This document shows positions 12,735 through 22,705 of a DNA stretch of 22,705 nucleotides, in pieces. Under the pieces are notes generated by a model, which did no database searches, had not been told where the DNA came from, and saw only the letters and a program-made list of their open reading frames with translations. Source of the stretch: Collodictyon triciliatum (taxonomy: Eukaryota; CRuMs); the NCBI GenBank assembly GCA_043381765.1, contig JBHJMP010000215.1, positions 1 to 22,705 on the forward strand, read 5' to 3'. Made by a program: the position numbers and the translations under genes. Every line of letters begins with the position of its first letter. The stretch's first letter is position 1.

Positions 12735-12932
12735 TCTATGGAGGTGAATACAAGAGTTGGAAGTAGCCGATGTTTAGACTTCTGTGTTTTGGGGGCGGAA
12801 TTGCGGGGCTCTGCAGAGAGCGTCAAGGCTGCGTTTCTGTCCGAGATTTCCCGCTGTGATATGGTGTTTTTTTCCTCTTCTTTGGAAGCTATGTACTTAA
12901 AGGGACCCACGGCTATGGCTGTGTGAGCCAAA

Positions 12933-13010
<78 letters not shown>

Positions 13011-13899
13011 TAAAAATAATAATAATAAAAATAAAAATGATCATTGCATATCGATAAAGCCTGGGGTTGTCGGGCTTGCTACAGCATTACCATGGCGGAC
13101 TCTTGAATACTGCGAATCTCAAAGACAAAAGCTGCTTTGCCAGCTCTGCATTCTTCGCTTGAGTCTGGTTGCTTTCCCACGACTGCTTCCAGGGTGATCT
13201 GAACGAGGCCATTGCCCGAAGGGGTCTTTCATATTCCACAATTAGAATATTTGTTGATCTAAAGTGCTGTTTACACAACTGGAGCTTGCAATTCGAAATT
13301 AGGGCGGAAAACTACCATGTGCGATTCTATACATCAACAAGTATACTTTCTTGCTATTATTTCAAGGAAGCAAAGGTAATCAATTGGAGTATCATCCTCT
13401 AACTGATTCAAAAATATAATTGTATGTATATTCCACAAATAATAAAACCATGAGTTAGTACAACTTCCATTCCCATATTTCGTCATTTACTATCCATTCT
13501 TGGAGCAGCCATTAACCTTCTCTTTCCCTTTTTCGTCAGCTGTTCGATTCCCACAACCCACAGACATTCGCTCAAAGTCGTCACGTTTTTTGTTTCCTGC
13601 TCGATAACTTTCTTCTCCAACACGGCACACTTGTTTGTTTTTTTTTTTTTTTTTTTTATGTATATGTATAACTTATTATCTTTCTTGACTTACTCACATC
13701 GATAAGCAACAGACTTTCGTGCCTTTGCCTGTGCGCTTCTCCTAGGGCGCTTTTCTGGACATGGAAAATATGAATCTTTACACTGTTTACTTTAGTCACT
13801 GTATTATTATTTCATCGAATTATCTTCCTCTGATATTTTTTTTTTATGCATACATATACATCAGGTAACTAACAAAAGTGTAAGATATTCTTTGCGCAG
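12735..13899. promoter_or_regulatory. Divergent intergenic region between UBA-ankyrin gene and Ca2+-ATPase gene
   Basis: The two genes point away from each other, so this stretch should hold both promoters and 5' leaders and the missing first exon of the ATPase. It contains a (TAA)n array, a T20 run near 13637-13657, and a GC-richer island around 13080-13220. That island has a 41-codon minus-strand frame starting MASFRSPWKQSWESN that I do not recognise. No core promoter element can be assigned with confidence. Confidence 0.4.
12932..13037. repeat. (TAA)n trinucleotide microsatellite
   Basis: Roughly 27 uninterrupted AAT units followed by an imperfect AAAAAT/AAT tail. Non-coding, in the divergent intergenic region. 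Confidence 0.97.
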
Positions 13900-16898
13900 G
13901 GAGAGGCAAAAGGCTGCACAAAAGCTTCTGAGAAAGACCGACAAAGTTGCAGTTACTGCCGCAGTTGCCAACAGGATTCCCATGCTGCAAATGTCTCGCA
14001 GAAGCAAAGATTCCAGAGGCACCGACGAGACAAGCACGCCGCTTCTTGACGTCTCGAAAAAATACAGTCTTTACACAGAGGACAAAGACAAAGACGTTCA
14101 GCCTCGGTCTGGACTAGCAACTCCGGAAGATTTGGATCGTTCCCGACGGGGTCGACAGGATGGCTCGGCCCTGAACTCCGCAGAGAGTTTCAGATCTTTG
14201 TTTCGCTCTGCTCGCAGCATGAATCAATCGGTAATATATGTGCATGGATATTGAATGCTTTTCTTTTTCTTTCTATTTCCTTGTATCCTTTTCATTCTTT
14301 TCTTTTTCCTCCACTATTTCTTTCTTTATTCAGCCGCTGCAGTTTTTTCAGACTGGTTCATTTCGCACAATTTTATTATTACGTTCATTACATTTGAAAA
14401 ATCTTGCCAACAGTTGTGACGTGTGATATGTTTTTGTATGACCTTTATGTCCATTTATTTATTTATTTATTTTAAAGTATTTCTATATGTCCCTTGATTT
14501 TTTTCTTCCCTCTACTTTATTCTATTTCAATTTATGGACATATTGTATTTCATTTAATCATCACACTCAACTTAATCGACACTTGTACCCTTTCAGTGAG
14601 GCTGAATTATAACAATATGTGTTGGTTTTGATGTTCAACATTTCCAATTCACTTGCGCAAATCAAAAACATGAGCTTTTTTTTTTTTTAAAGAAGAGCAC
14701 AGCTAGTCCAGATTTAATCAATCTAGACTCACTTTTCTTTCTCTATTTCGGTTTCCACATTATCTCTTCCGGTTATGCTTTGAATCAGGAGTTTTCTGGT
14801 GATCCCATCGCGGCTGGAGCATTTCCAGTCACGGCCCAAGAACTATCTCGGCTGCATTCAGAAAGAGATCTGACAGAGTTGGAACGCTGGGGCGGTATCA
14901 ACGGAGTGTTGAAATCCGTTTACTCTGATATGAAGAAGGGAATCGCTCTACATACACTCGATCGCCGATTCGATGCGTGAGTGATTCTTGCTCCTCGCAG
15001 CTCTTTTATGTCCTTACTTGATACCAACTGTTTCTTTATTTGTTGAAACAATTCCTTAAGTGCATGCTAGTACCTTCTACAAAGAAAAAAAAGAAAAGAA
15101 CGCTTGTCCTCTGTAACTTCCTTAATAACCCCTCTATCCTTTTACTTGCAACCATGCCAATCTTTTAATGGTTTGTAGATTTGGCCGGAATCAGTATCCT
15201 GAGCCGCCCTTGCATACTTTCTGGGAGCATTTCAAAGATGGGCTCGATGATACAACTATTCGTATTCTTATAGTTGCCGGAATATTTTCGGTTATCATCG
15301 AAGTAGCCACTGCAGATGATGAGGACGAACGTAGCAAATCATGGGTTGAAGGCTTTGGTATTCTCCTGGCAGTCATTTGTGTCGGCCTGGTCACTGCATG
15401 GAACAATTATTCAAAGGAGCTTCAATTCCGCTCCCTGAATACAATTAAAAATAATCGAGCGGCTCGTGTCATTCGAGATGGGGTTCAACAGCAGGCCTTT
15501 TCGTTCGATATTGCTGTTGGCGACGTTATTTGTTTGGATGCTGGAGATATGATACCAGCGGATGGGTTTCTAATAAATGGATTTGGTACGTATGGATAAA
15601 TGGTTTCCTAAATATAGTTCTGTTTTTAATTGCCAAGTCAGTCCTTCGTCTCTTTTTCTTTTTCTTTTTCTTTTTCTTCTTCTTTTTCTTTTATCTCTGT
15701 TTCTGTTTCTGTTTTAATCTTCCTTCTTCTTTACGAGCACATCTTGACTATATCCAGCAAGAACATAGCGATTTTTTTAATTCGTTTGATATCCTCCGCA
15801 CGCCCGTAGACATTGAGGTTGATGAATCAGCAATGACAGGAGAGTCGTATACATTGAAGAAAGGAAAAGAAGATCCGTTTATGCTTTCAGGCTGCCAAGT
15901 AAGACTATAATTTATGTGGACCATCTATTACACGCTTTTAAATATTACACACGGCCTCGAAACTAGAATTACCCTGCATATGTACAAGCCCTCCTCAAAC
16001 ACTTGGCTGTATTTGAATCATGAACTAGCCATTATTTGCTTTATGTTCATAAGATTACGCAAGGGACTGGATCAATGGTTGCAACATGTGTTGGGATTAA
16101 CTCAGAATGGGGTCGACTTCTCTCTACTTTGGCTGAAGAGCGTGAAGAGACTCCCCTTCAATCAAAACTAAATGTTTTGGCTGAGCGTAATGCTTTTATA
16201 CATTTCAATACTTTGAATTCTTCAGATAATATAGTCATATCTCTTCCTATTTTCTTACTCACCTCTTCAATTTTTTTCTTAGAGATTGGTAAATTTGGTG
16301 TTGCTGCAGCGTTGCTGACGTTCTCAGTTCTTATGATCCGATGGATTGTGGATGCAAATATCCTTTTTCTTTTCTTTTCTTTCCCTTTTTTTAAAATTCA
16401 ACAAAACAAGAGTACTAGAGCAGATACTCCAATGCAGTTGGCCTTTATCTCCATTCTCAAATATTTCAACGATTCCTTTTAATTTTCGATATTTCTTTTA
16501 TTGTTTGAGACTTTTTTTCTTATTTTTCCTATGCTTTTTCTTTTTTTATTAGATTATTCATTATACGTTTTATATATTACCATTCAATATTATTTTCATC
16601 ATATCTCGAAAATTTCCCCACCTGTGATCTTTAATTTTGGCTACTTCAAGATTTCGAAACTGGCGACCTAACAGACATCCTCGACTACTTTATAATCGGA
16701 GTTACAATCGTTGTCATTGCTGTCCCAGAAGGTCTGCCGCTGGCTATCACTATATCCCTTGCGTACTCGATGAAGAGAATGTACAAAGAAAATAACCTTG
16801 TCCGTCACCTTGAAGCGTGTGAAATTATGGGTGGAGTGACAAATATTTGCTCGGATAAAACTGGGACTCTGACAATGAATAGAATGACAGTAGTTCAG
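13900..16898 (+). CDS. P-type Ca2+-transporting ATPase (P2B/PMCA type), 5' half only
   Basis: Pumps Ca2+ out of the cytosol at the plasma membrane or vacuole. Exons: 13900-14230, 14789-14976, 15179-15585, 15810-15898, 16054-16186, 16283 to about 16347, 16651-16898. Seen in order: basic Ser-rich N-terminal region, [18 protein letters not shown] pre-M1 segment, M1 ([17 protein letters not shown]), M2 ([17 protein letters not shown]), A domain with [10 protein letters not shown]3 ([16 protein letters not shown]), M4 with [19 protein letters not shown], then CSDKTGTLT with the phosphorylated Asp. The family continues for another 500-700 residues (nucleotide domain, M5-M10); none is present. The sequence runs into a microsatellite and gap 280 bp later. 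The start codon is not found: the first exon enters in phase 2 after GCGCAG. The junction between 16347 and 16651 is phase-inconsistent, so a tiny exon may be missed. Confidence 0.9.
15648..15700 (+). repeat. Pyrimidine tract (TTTTTC)n in ATPase intron
   Basis: About seven T5C-like units inside the intron 15586-15809. Likely a slippage-prone polypyrimidine stretch, with no separate function visible. Confidence 0.8.
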
Positions 16899-17064
16899 GT
16901 TCATAATATGGATATTGCTTATTCATATAATCTTCAACTATGCTATACCATATGAAATCAAAAGATTCTATCATTATTTGAGCCACAGTCAATTGACCTA
17001 ACGATATGAACCATTGTTTTCTTGGTGCTGTCATTTAAAAGTTTGAGCATATCATCACCTAATA

Positions 17065-17072
17065 CATATGTA

Positions 17073-17169
<97 letters not shown>

Positions 17170-17179
17170 GTATGTATGT
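17065..17179. repeat. (GTATGT)n microsatellite turning to (ATGT)n at contig edge
   Basis: About 17 copies of a GTGTAT hexamer, ending in three ATGT units before the gap. It lies 3' of the last visible ATPase exon, so it is probably inside an ATPase intron. Confidence 0.97.
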
Positions 17180-17258
17180 NNNNNNNNNNNNNNNNNNNNN
17201 NNNNNNNNNNNNNNNNNNNNNNNNNNNNNNNNNNNNNNNNNNNNNNNNNNNNNNNNNN
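17180..17258. other. Assembly gap, 79 N
   Basis: Gap inside an (ATGT)n tract joining contig D to contig E. Two convergent incomplete genes (Ca2+-ATPase from the left, NST1 from the right) both run into it. Confidence 0.99.
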
Positions 17259-17303
17259 TATGTATGTATGTATGTATGTATGTATGTATGTATGTATGTA
17301 TGT
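17259..17303. repeat. (TATG)n microsatellite at left edge of contig E
   Basis: Eleven copies of TATG. On the minus strand it lies about 58 bp downstream of the NST1 exon 2 donor site, hence within that intron. Confidence 0.97.
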
Positions 17304-17361
17304 TCCTTCTTGGCGAAATGGATGCATGCGGTGTTGCTACCGCGCTTTCATCGATACTCAC

Positions 17362-20300
17362 CAAACACTGGCGCCGAGCCGGAAAACAGCCCTGCCGGAG
17401 AAATGATGTCCCCGACTTGAGTCTTGTGGAAGGCGGGCATCGCGTGCAAATGCGCAGCCGCCAGGTTGGGACCGATGCCGCTTGGGTGGAATCCGAGTCC
17501 GTATGGCATCGCTGGTTCCATGAGGTCGTCTCCGAGAATCTCTTCGGGACACATGGCCATGTTGAGCAAGTCCTGGATTTCTGCATCCTCGTCCAGCATA
17601 TCGTAGTATTCAGGCGTCTGACTTGCGTTCATGCCGAACGGCGCCTGCTCCAGGAAGTTGCTGGGGACCGAGGGACCGGCACCAACTGGGGGGATGTGCG
17701 GTGGGAGATACCCGTTCATGGGCGCCGCACTGGTCCGATCCAAGCGTGCACCGGGGCCATGGCGCAATCCAAGAATGGACGGAACTGAAAACAAGGATGG
17801 CGTGTTTGCATAGACAGGCTGCCTCTGCGCGGGAGGCTGTCTGCCGGGCGCGTTCCCTTGAGAAAAGACCGACTCGACGTTGAGCGGTATGACTGTTGGA
17901 TTGAGTGGGATGTGGCTGATGGAGCCCGGGAAGCCTATGTTTGAGCTGTCGGCTGCGAAGCCGGGTATTTGCGTTGTCTGTTCTGACTTTGCGCTCAGAA
18001 TAGAGCCTGGCTTTCCGTGAGACGGGTTGCCTGATGGCATGCCGAGAATCGGCTGGCTTTGCTGCAGTGGAAGAGATTTTGCTGTGCTCCATGAAGATAA
18101 AGAGGAGGAGTTTGACGATGACGACGACGAAGCTGGGTTCTGCATGGATTTTGAGGCATTTGAGGTGCTAGCGCGGTCGATGTCGGACGGGTTTGTCCCG
18201 AGCGGCGGGAAATCGTGTGGAGACAACAAAATGGATTTTGATGCTGCCGATGTATTGTCCAGAGGATAATTAGACGCAAGTCTGTCCAACTCCGTGCTTT
18301 TTTCGTAGTTAATGACTCGTGGAGTGACGGAAGGGACTGTCCTATCCGAAACTGTGTTTGGAGGCTCCGCAAAAACCGAGGTTGTTGGTGGGCGATTCGG
18401 AACTATGGCGGGGGTATAGGGACTACCACTGGCTTCGTTTGCAGCTTTTTCCTTGGGGGTTGAGGTTTTCGTCTGCGACGCGCTCGTGTTACTGGGTTGT
18501 TTGCTTTGTGATTCGTTGTCAATACGCTCTTTTCGGTTCACAGAAGGACTTGGCTGGATTGTGGTGGCTCCAACTGCTGCCGGCCTTTGGTCGGGTGCCT
18601 GCTTGCCTGAAGAATGGGTATCCTCGTTTGGAGAGGGTTTTTGTGGTTGAGACGCATTGGATGGTGGCTTTCCTTGTTTTTCTTGGGAGTTTGTCAGAGA
18701 CTTTTGTGTTGAAGGCGAATTTGTCTGAGGCTTGCTTGATGAAGCTTTGGTTTTTGATTCTGGTGTCTATTCAAAGAATTTATAATTACATACAAGCATG
18801 ATTGTATTTCACTTATATTCAGTTACTCGTCTTAAAAGAGATACACATATTGATTATTATTCCTATTATTATCTTTTTTTTTTAAAAAAAAAAAGAGAGA
18901 AGTGCAAACACACAAATTCGAATAAGAAAAAGATAGATACTTTTTGCTGCGTCTGGTTCCCTGCTTTGGCCTCCTTAGCTGTTGGCGGGGTTTGCGAGTT
19001 TGATTGAGCCTGCTTTTCGTTGGGTGGATTTGAGGTTGTCTGACTGGATTCGACTCTTTTGTCGGCCTTCTGTTTGGTCTTATTGAGAAGAGGGGTTGTT
19101 TCGTTCGGCTTTTCAGCTGTCTCTGGGGCTTCAAGATTACCCTGTACCTCCTTTGTGGGTGTCTTTGTTTCTGATGGTTTTGTTTCTGGCTGCTTCTCGT
19201 GTGTACCGCTCTTTGGGGCACCATCTGACTCGGGTGGTTGCTGCTCTTGTTGTTCTTTTTGTTGCTCCTGTTGTTGCTCCAAACGAGCAGCCTTTTCCTG
19301 CTGCTTCTTTGCCTTTTTCTCCTGATGCTTACGAATTTTTTCCTCTTGTTTCTTTTTGAGTGCTTCTTCTCGAAGTTTTCGCTCCTGTTCTTCCTTCTCT
19401 TTTCTTCTGAGCTCCTCTTGCTGCCTTTTCTGCTCCTCAAGAAGCTTCTTTCGACGCTCTTCCTCGAGCTTGACCTCGCGGAGTTTTTGTTGACGAAGCC
19501 GCTCTTCCTCTTCTTTCTGCTGCTTCTCTTTGAGTCTCTTTTCCTTGTCTTCCTCAGCCTTTTGTTTTAACAGCTTCTTTTTGTCCTTCTTTTCCTTGCG
19601 CCTACGCTTCTCTTCATCCTTGCGGCGCATTTCAGCCTCCATCTCCTGTAGAAGCTTCTGTTGCTTCAAGTAAGCATTTTGCTCACGATAAGCTGCGAGG
19701 ATGCGCTGCTGGAACAGGCGCGTGGCAAAGACATAAAACATCCTGCGCCCTTCCTCCTGGTGCTCCTCCTCTGGTGTTGAGTAGCCATCTTCGTCATCCT
19801 CGTCATCCTCGTCGACAAGCGGCTTCGGCAAGTAATTATCGCAGTCCTGCTCAATCGGATGTTCGTACTCCCGACAAGTAGTGTGGAGTGCGTGGTTTAG
19901 GTGTGTCTGGTCCACAGCAAACTGAGGGTCGATGTCTGACAGGCGGAAGGCACCGTTGCCTTCATCGATCATCAGAAAGTCATAATGGCGTGCATTGGAC
20001 GACGGATCCGTCTTGCGGTAGATGTACGACCACGCCCTTTTGTCCTTGCCTTCGATCGGCACCTCAACCTTCTCCCAATATCCACCCTGCGTGTGTTCGA
20101 TGATTTCAGGTGGCTCCTGTCCTTCTTCGTACTCAAACTCGTCATCGTACTCATCGTCTTCTTCGTCATCAAAGTCTGCATCGGCTGCCATGTGGCTGTG
20201 ATGATGGAGATGAGAGTGATGCCGATGGCTGATCTCGTCGACGTAATCCTCGCCTTCGTCTGCGCCGTTCTCTTCATCATCGTCCTCCAGGTCATCATAG

Positions 20301-21427
20301 TCGTCTTCTTCATCGTCGTCCTCATAATCGCCACCATCGTTCTCGTCTTCGTAATCGTCATCATCCTCATCGCCATTGTCGAAGCGATAATCGTCGCGGG
20401 CTTCAGCCGTAGAAACCATGTTGACCTTGTCGATCAGATCGAGGAAGCCACGGCCGTTGTTTTGCAGATACACCTCTGAGACCGTCAGAGTGTTTTCGCG
20501 GAAGAACAGCGCATGAGTTAGATCTGTCCCGTCGAGAAAGATGGAGCAAAGGCCCGAGTGGGCAGGATTTGCAGACGTGTGGTCCCGCTTGAGGGTTGGG
20601 CGAGCATCATAAAGCAGGTCGAGCTCCTTCTCCATGGCGCTGTTCTTGGACCCGCAGACGGAGCACGAGCAGGACTGGCGATGCTGCTCTTTCATCTGCT
20701 GCATCATCGTCTCGCGGTCAAGCTGCGCCAGTCTTCGCCGCTGGTCGTCCCGCAGGGAAAGCCAGAACTGCCGCATGCGGATTTTCTCGTCGCGCTCGGA
20801 CTGGCTCCAGATGTTGTTGCGAATCTTGGATCCTGTCTGCGTGTGGGCGGCCGTGTGGGAGGAGATTGCAGAGGACAGAGACGATGATGGCGGTATGGTG
20901 TGCAGCTCTCTTGATGCACCATCGCTGACTGCTGCCTTTGTAGTGGTAGTAGTTGTTGATGTTGATGTTGATGTTGATGTTGATGTTGATGTTGATGTTG
21001 ATGTTGATGTTGATGTTGATGTTGATGTTGATGTTGATGTTGATGTTGATGTTACTGTTACTGTTGCTGCGAGCTGCGGTGATGTATGATGCGCCTTTGC
21101 GTTTGCGGCCTTTGGCTTTCGTGCGGCTGACTCGCCCGTGGCTGATCCTCGGTTTTGCATTTGTGCCTGTGTTTGGGAAGACTTTGTGCTGGAAGCAACA
21201 GTCTCTGTGCGCATGCGCTTCATGTTTTCATCGCCCGTGTAGTCGCCTTCGTTGACGTATTTGAATAAGGATGCCGGGGCGATCTGGTCTCCCGGTGTGG
21301 CGGTTGATGAGCCGGGCAAAGGCGATGCGGTGGAGTCGGGTTTTGCTGCTTTCTTTTTCTTGTTTTTGTTCTTTGCAGCAGATGTGGTTGTGGCTGTGGC
21401 TGTGGCTGTGTTCGTTGGCTCGGTCAT
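17362..21427 (-). CDS. NST1: NST1-like stress response protein (exons 1 and 2)
   Basis: In yeast NST1 affects salt tolerance and is linked to the splicing factor Msl1. Exon 1 (18941-21427, 829 codons) and exon 2 (17362-18766) join in phase 0 across a 174-nt intron; exon 2 ends at a GTGAGT donor in phase 1. Adding 6960-7495 gives 1475 codons. The diagnostic NST1 block lies at residues about 216-273: RQFWLSLRDDQRRRLAQLDR, then CSCSVCG and MEKELDLLYDA. Around it: a Ser/Thr repeat at about 126-160, an Asp/Glu-rich stretch about 350-440 with a His cluster, a long Lys/Glu/Gln/Arg-rich coiled coil about 590-735, then a Pro/Ser/Gln-rich C-terminal half containing a short acidic MLDEDAEIQDLLNMAM helix. 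The start is the first ATG. Without the third exon, translation would stop at 17348, ten bases beyond the splice site. Confidence 0.92.
18767..18940 (-). other. NST1 intron 1
   Basis: Donor GTATCT at 18940 and acceptor TTGAATAG ending at 18767, 174 nt. It carries a T10/A11 palindromic run (18880-18895) that could form a hairpin in RNA. Confidence 0.85.
20950..21050. repeat. In-frame hexanucleotide repeat coding Ser-Thr in NST1
   Basis: About 16 copies of GTTGAT on the plus strand, which on the coding strand is TCAACA, giving alternating Ser and Thr. Units are multiples of three, so length changes keep the frame. Confidence 0.97.
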
Positions 21428-22023
21428 TTCTGGTGTTCTTCTGTTTATGTGTGCCTTCAGGATGAGTGATCGGCTGCTCCTTGACTACTGCCCAAACATA
21501 AGGAGAGAAAGTGGGTGGATTAATATATTTAAGAATAAGAGATAGAAAGAAAGGAAGGAAGGAAGAAAAGGAAAAAGGAGAGAGTAGGCTGCAGGTGTTA
21601 TGTTTGGTGCAGGTTGCTTGCAGTTTCGCCATGTCGAGTGCGCTGGAATTCTGGTATGAACATGAAAGACCTGCCCGTAGAAAGGCGAAGCAGAACAAGC
21701 AGAGAAAGCGGGCGAATCGGGTGTGTGGTTAGTCGCATCAGAGGAATCATCCTTCCCTTCACAACCAGCTTCGTGATCAATCAGCAAACACAAGCCGCTT
21801 CTTGATGGTGCAAATGTGGAAACGATACATTTTTATCTAAAAATCCAACCTTTTGCAGGGAATAATACTTTATCTCCTTTATAAACGTGCATCATGCAAT
21901 TTGTAATAGTTTTAGATGCGCCAGCCCTTGCATAATTTTCCAAGTCTTTCCGCCAAGGGCGGTGTGGTGTGAGGGAATTGTTGCATCTAAGCGGGCTGCA
22001 GCGCACATGAAGAGAGGGACGCT
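21428..22023. other. Intergenic region upstream of NST1
   Basis: Separates the NST1 start codon from the stop of the upstream ribosomal protein gene on the same strand. It holds an A/G-rich tract at 21535-21590 (pyrimidine-rich on the NST1 coding strand, common in fungal promoters). No additional gene is recognisable. Confidence 0.5.
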
Positions 22024-22507
22024 TTATGCTGTTGTCTCTGCCGCTTTCTTCCTGGGCCTCTCGGGCCTTGCGGGCCTGCCGAGTCCCTTGTTTGCGGGTG
22101 AGTCCTTCGACCCCGAGGACGCGCTCTTTGGGGCGGCGACAACCGTGCGTTTGGGCTTTGGTGCGGGCGGCTGGTGCGGCGGGATTTCGCCTTCGGTGAA
22201 GAGCTTCACAATGTCCTGGCTGACCCGGTTTGCCACTGGGACGTCTCGCTGGGTGCCATCACCTGCCATGGTTGCGTGGGGCGGGCATCAGGCGCGGGCT
22301 GTTTGTGGGTGGCGGCTTCAGGGTATGGGTGGAAAGGTACCGTATTTCAGGGAGATGGTCGGCTCCTTCAGCTCCAGGGTGCGGGCGACCTTGAACTGGA
22401 CGGTGGGGTTGTGGAACTTGAGCGTGGGCAGGAACTCGCGGATGAAGTGCCTGGTTGTTGGGGGGAGAGTTTGGTGGTGAGACTTGCGTTGGGGTCTTTT
22501 CTTTTCT
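22024..22507 (-). CDS. Mitochondrial ribosomal protein of the L51/S25/CI-B8 family (mL61/MRP49 or mS25-like)
   Basis: Predicted structural protein of the mitochondrial ribosome with a thioredoxin-like fold. Exons: 22341 up to about 22507, and 22024-22262, across a 78-nt intron (donor GTACCT, acceptor GGCAG) that restores a Gly codon. The core reads TTRHFIREFLPTLKFHN then PTVQFKV, SLKYGDGTQ and SQDIVKLF, matching the pattern of a family-specific FxRxxLPxLKxxNP start, a hydrophobic strand, a DG turn and a C-terminal helix. The tail is Pro/Lys/Arg-rich and unlike the family. The 5' end is unresolved: the domain frame is closed by TGA near 22536 and lacks an ATG. A nearby ATG at 22547 would need a 35-nt intron, and further upstream lies only A6C repeat. 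NADH dehydrogenase subunit NDUFA2 shares the fold but fits less well. Confidence 0.72.
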
Positions 22508-22585
22508 CTGCACTTCCAGTGAGGGAATATGGTTCATGGTACGGCATTTTTCGGATTATGCTCGATTTCCTCTTCTTTTTCTCTG

Positions 22586-22680
22586 CTTTTTGTTTTTTGT
22601 TTTTTGTTTTTTGTTTTTTGTTTTTTGTTTTTTGTTTTTTGTTTTTTGTTTTTTGTTTTTTGTTTTTTGTTTTTTGTTTT
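22586..22680. repeat. (TTTTTTG)n microsatellite
   Basis: About 13 copies of a 7-bp T6G unit, the reverse complement of the array at 3235-3336. It is followed by a T-rich tail to the window end. Confidence 0.97.
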
Positions 22681-22705
22681 CTTTCTGTCCTTTTTTTTTT
22701 TATGT

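Noticed and set aside
12474-12926. Plus-strand 150-codon frame
   Set aside because: Antisense shadow of the UBA exon and its leader; the minus-strand UBA domain, start and splice phase explain the conservation-like composition.
13087-13278. Short minus-strand frame beginning near MASFRSPWKQ
   Set aside because: Somewhat protein-like but only 41 codons from its ATG, with no recognisable family; left as part of the divergent intergenic region.
13761-13899. Candidate first exon of the Ca2+-ATPase (ATG at 13761) joined through a 35-nt intron
   Set aside because: Phase fits, but the peptide is AT-driven and hydrophobic, unlike a PMCA N-terminus, and 35 nt is shorter than any well-supported intron here (shortest 69 nt).
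19059-21089. Several plus-strand frames rich in Leu, Phe, Ser, Val and Asp
   Set aside because: Antisense of the Lys/Glu-rich and Asp-rich parts of NST1 and of its Ser-Thr repeat.

Overview
This is eukaryotic nuclear DNA, almost certainly fungal. Genes are cut by many short GT-AG introns (mostly about 70-560 nt, several ending in AAG), exons are GC-richer than the AT-rich, microsatellite-studded spacers, and gene content includes fungal-type NST1 and an Aro3/Aro4-type DAHP synthase. An ankyrin/TKL kinase, a class otherwise common in protists and early-diverging fungi, hints at a non-yeast, perhaps early-diverging lineage; that last point is inference. There are no bacterial-style operons, RNA genes or CRISPR arrays that I can see.

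The window is a scaffold of five contigs separated by N gaps: A 1-1324, B 1755-3336, C 3803-7628, D 7729-17179, E 17259-22705. Every contig edge except A/B sits in a simple repeat. Contigs A and B hold mostly AT-rich or unrecognised sequence, one weak candidate exon, and two copies of a short polyA-ended SINE-like repeat, one flanked by a perfect 17-bp duplication. Contig C carries a complete DAHP synthase gene (+, 9 exons, 3910-6432), then on the opposite strand a Pro/Ser/Gln-rich terminal exon (6960-7495). Contig D carries, on the minus strand, a UBA/ankyrin gene (12734 down to 10180) running directly into a complete TKL protein kinase domain (9987 to 8037), then on the plus strand the 5' half of a P-type Ca2+-ATPase (13900-16898) that stops right after the DKTGT phosphorylation site. 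Contig E carries NST1 (minus, 21427 to 17362) and a mitochondrial ribosomal protein of the L51/S25/CI-B8 family (minus, 22507 to 22024).

Two observations stand out. First, the ankyrin and kinase genes can be spliced into a single phase-consistent 1057-codon reading frame, giving UBA - about six or seven ankyrin repeats - Pro/Ser/Gln linker - TKL kinase, through an intron that removes the apparent stop codon at 10180. Retaining that intron would give a kinase-less protein. Second, the orphan terminal exon on contig C fits, in phase and at matching (ATGT)n repeats, as the last exon of NST1 on contig E. Together with the Ca2+-ATPase breaking off at the same repeat, this argues that contig D was inserted between C and E by a scaffolding error.

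The genes look like ordinary unlinked functions (aromatic amino acid synthesis, Ca2+ export, signalling, stress/RNA biology, mitochondrial translation), not a cluster acting together.
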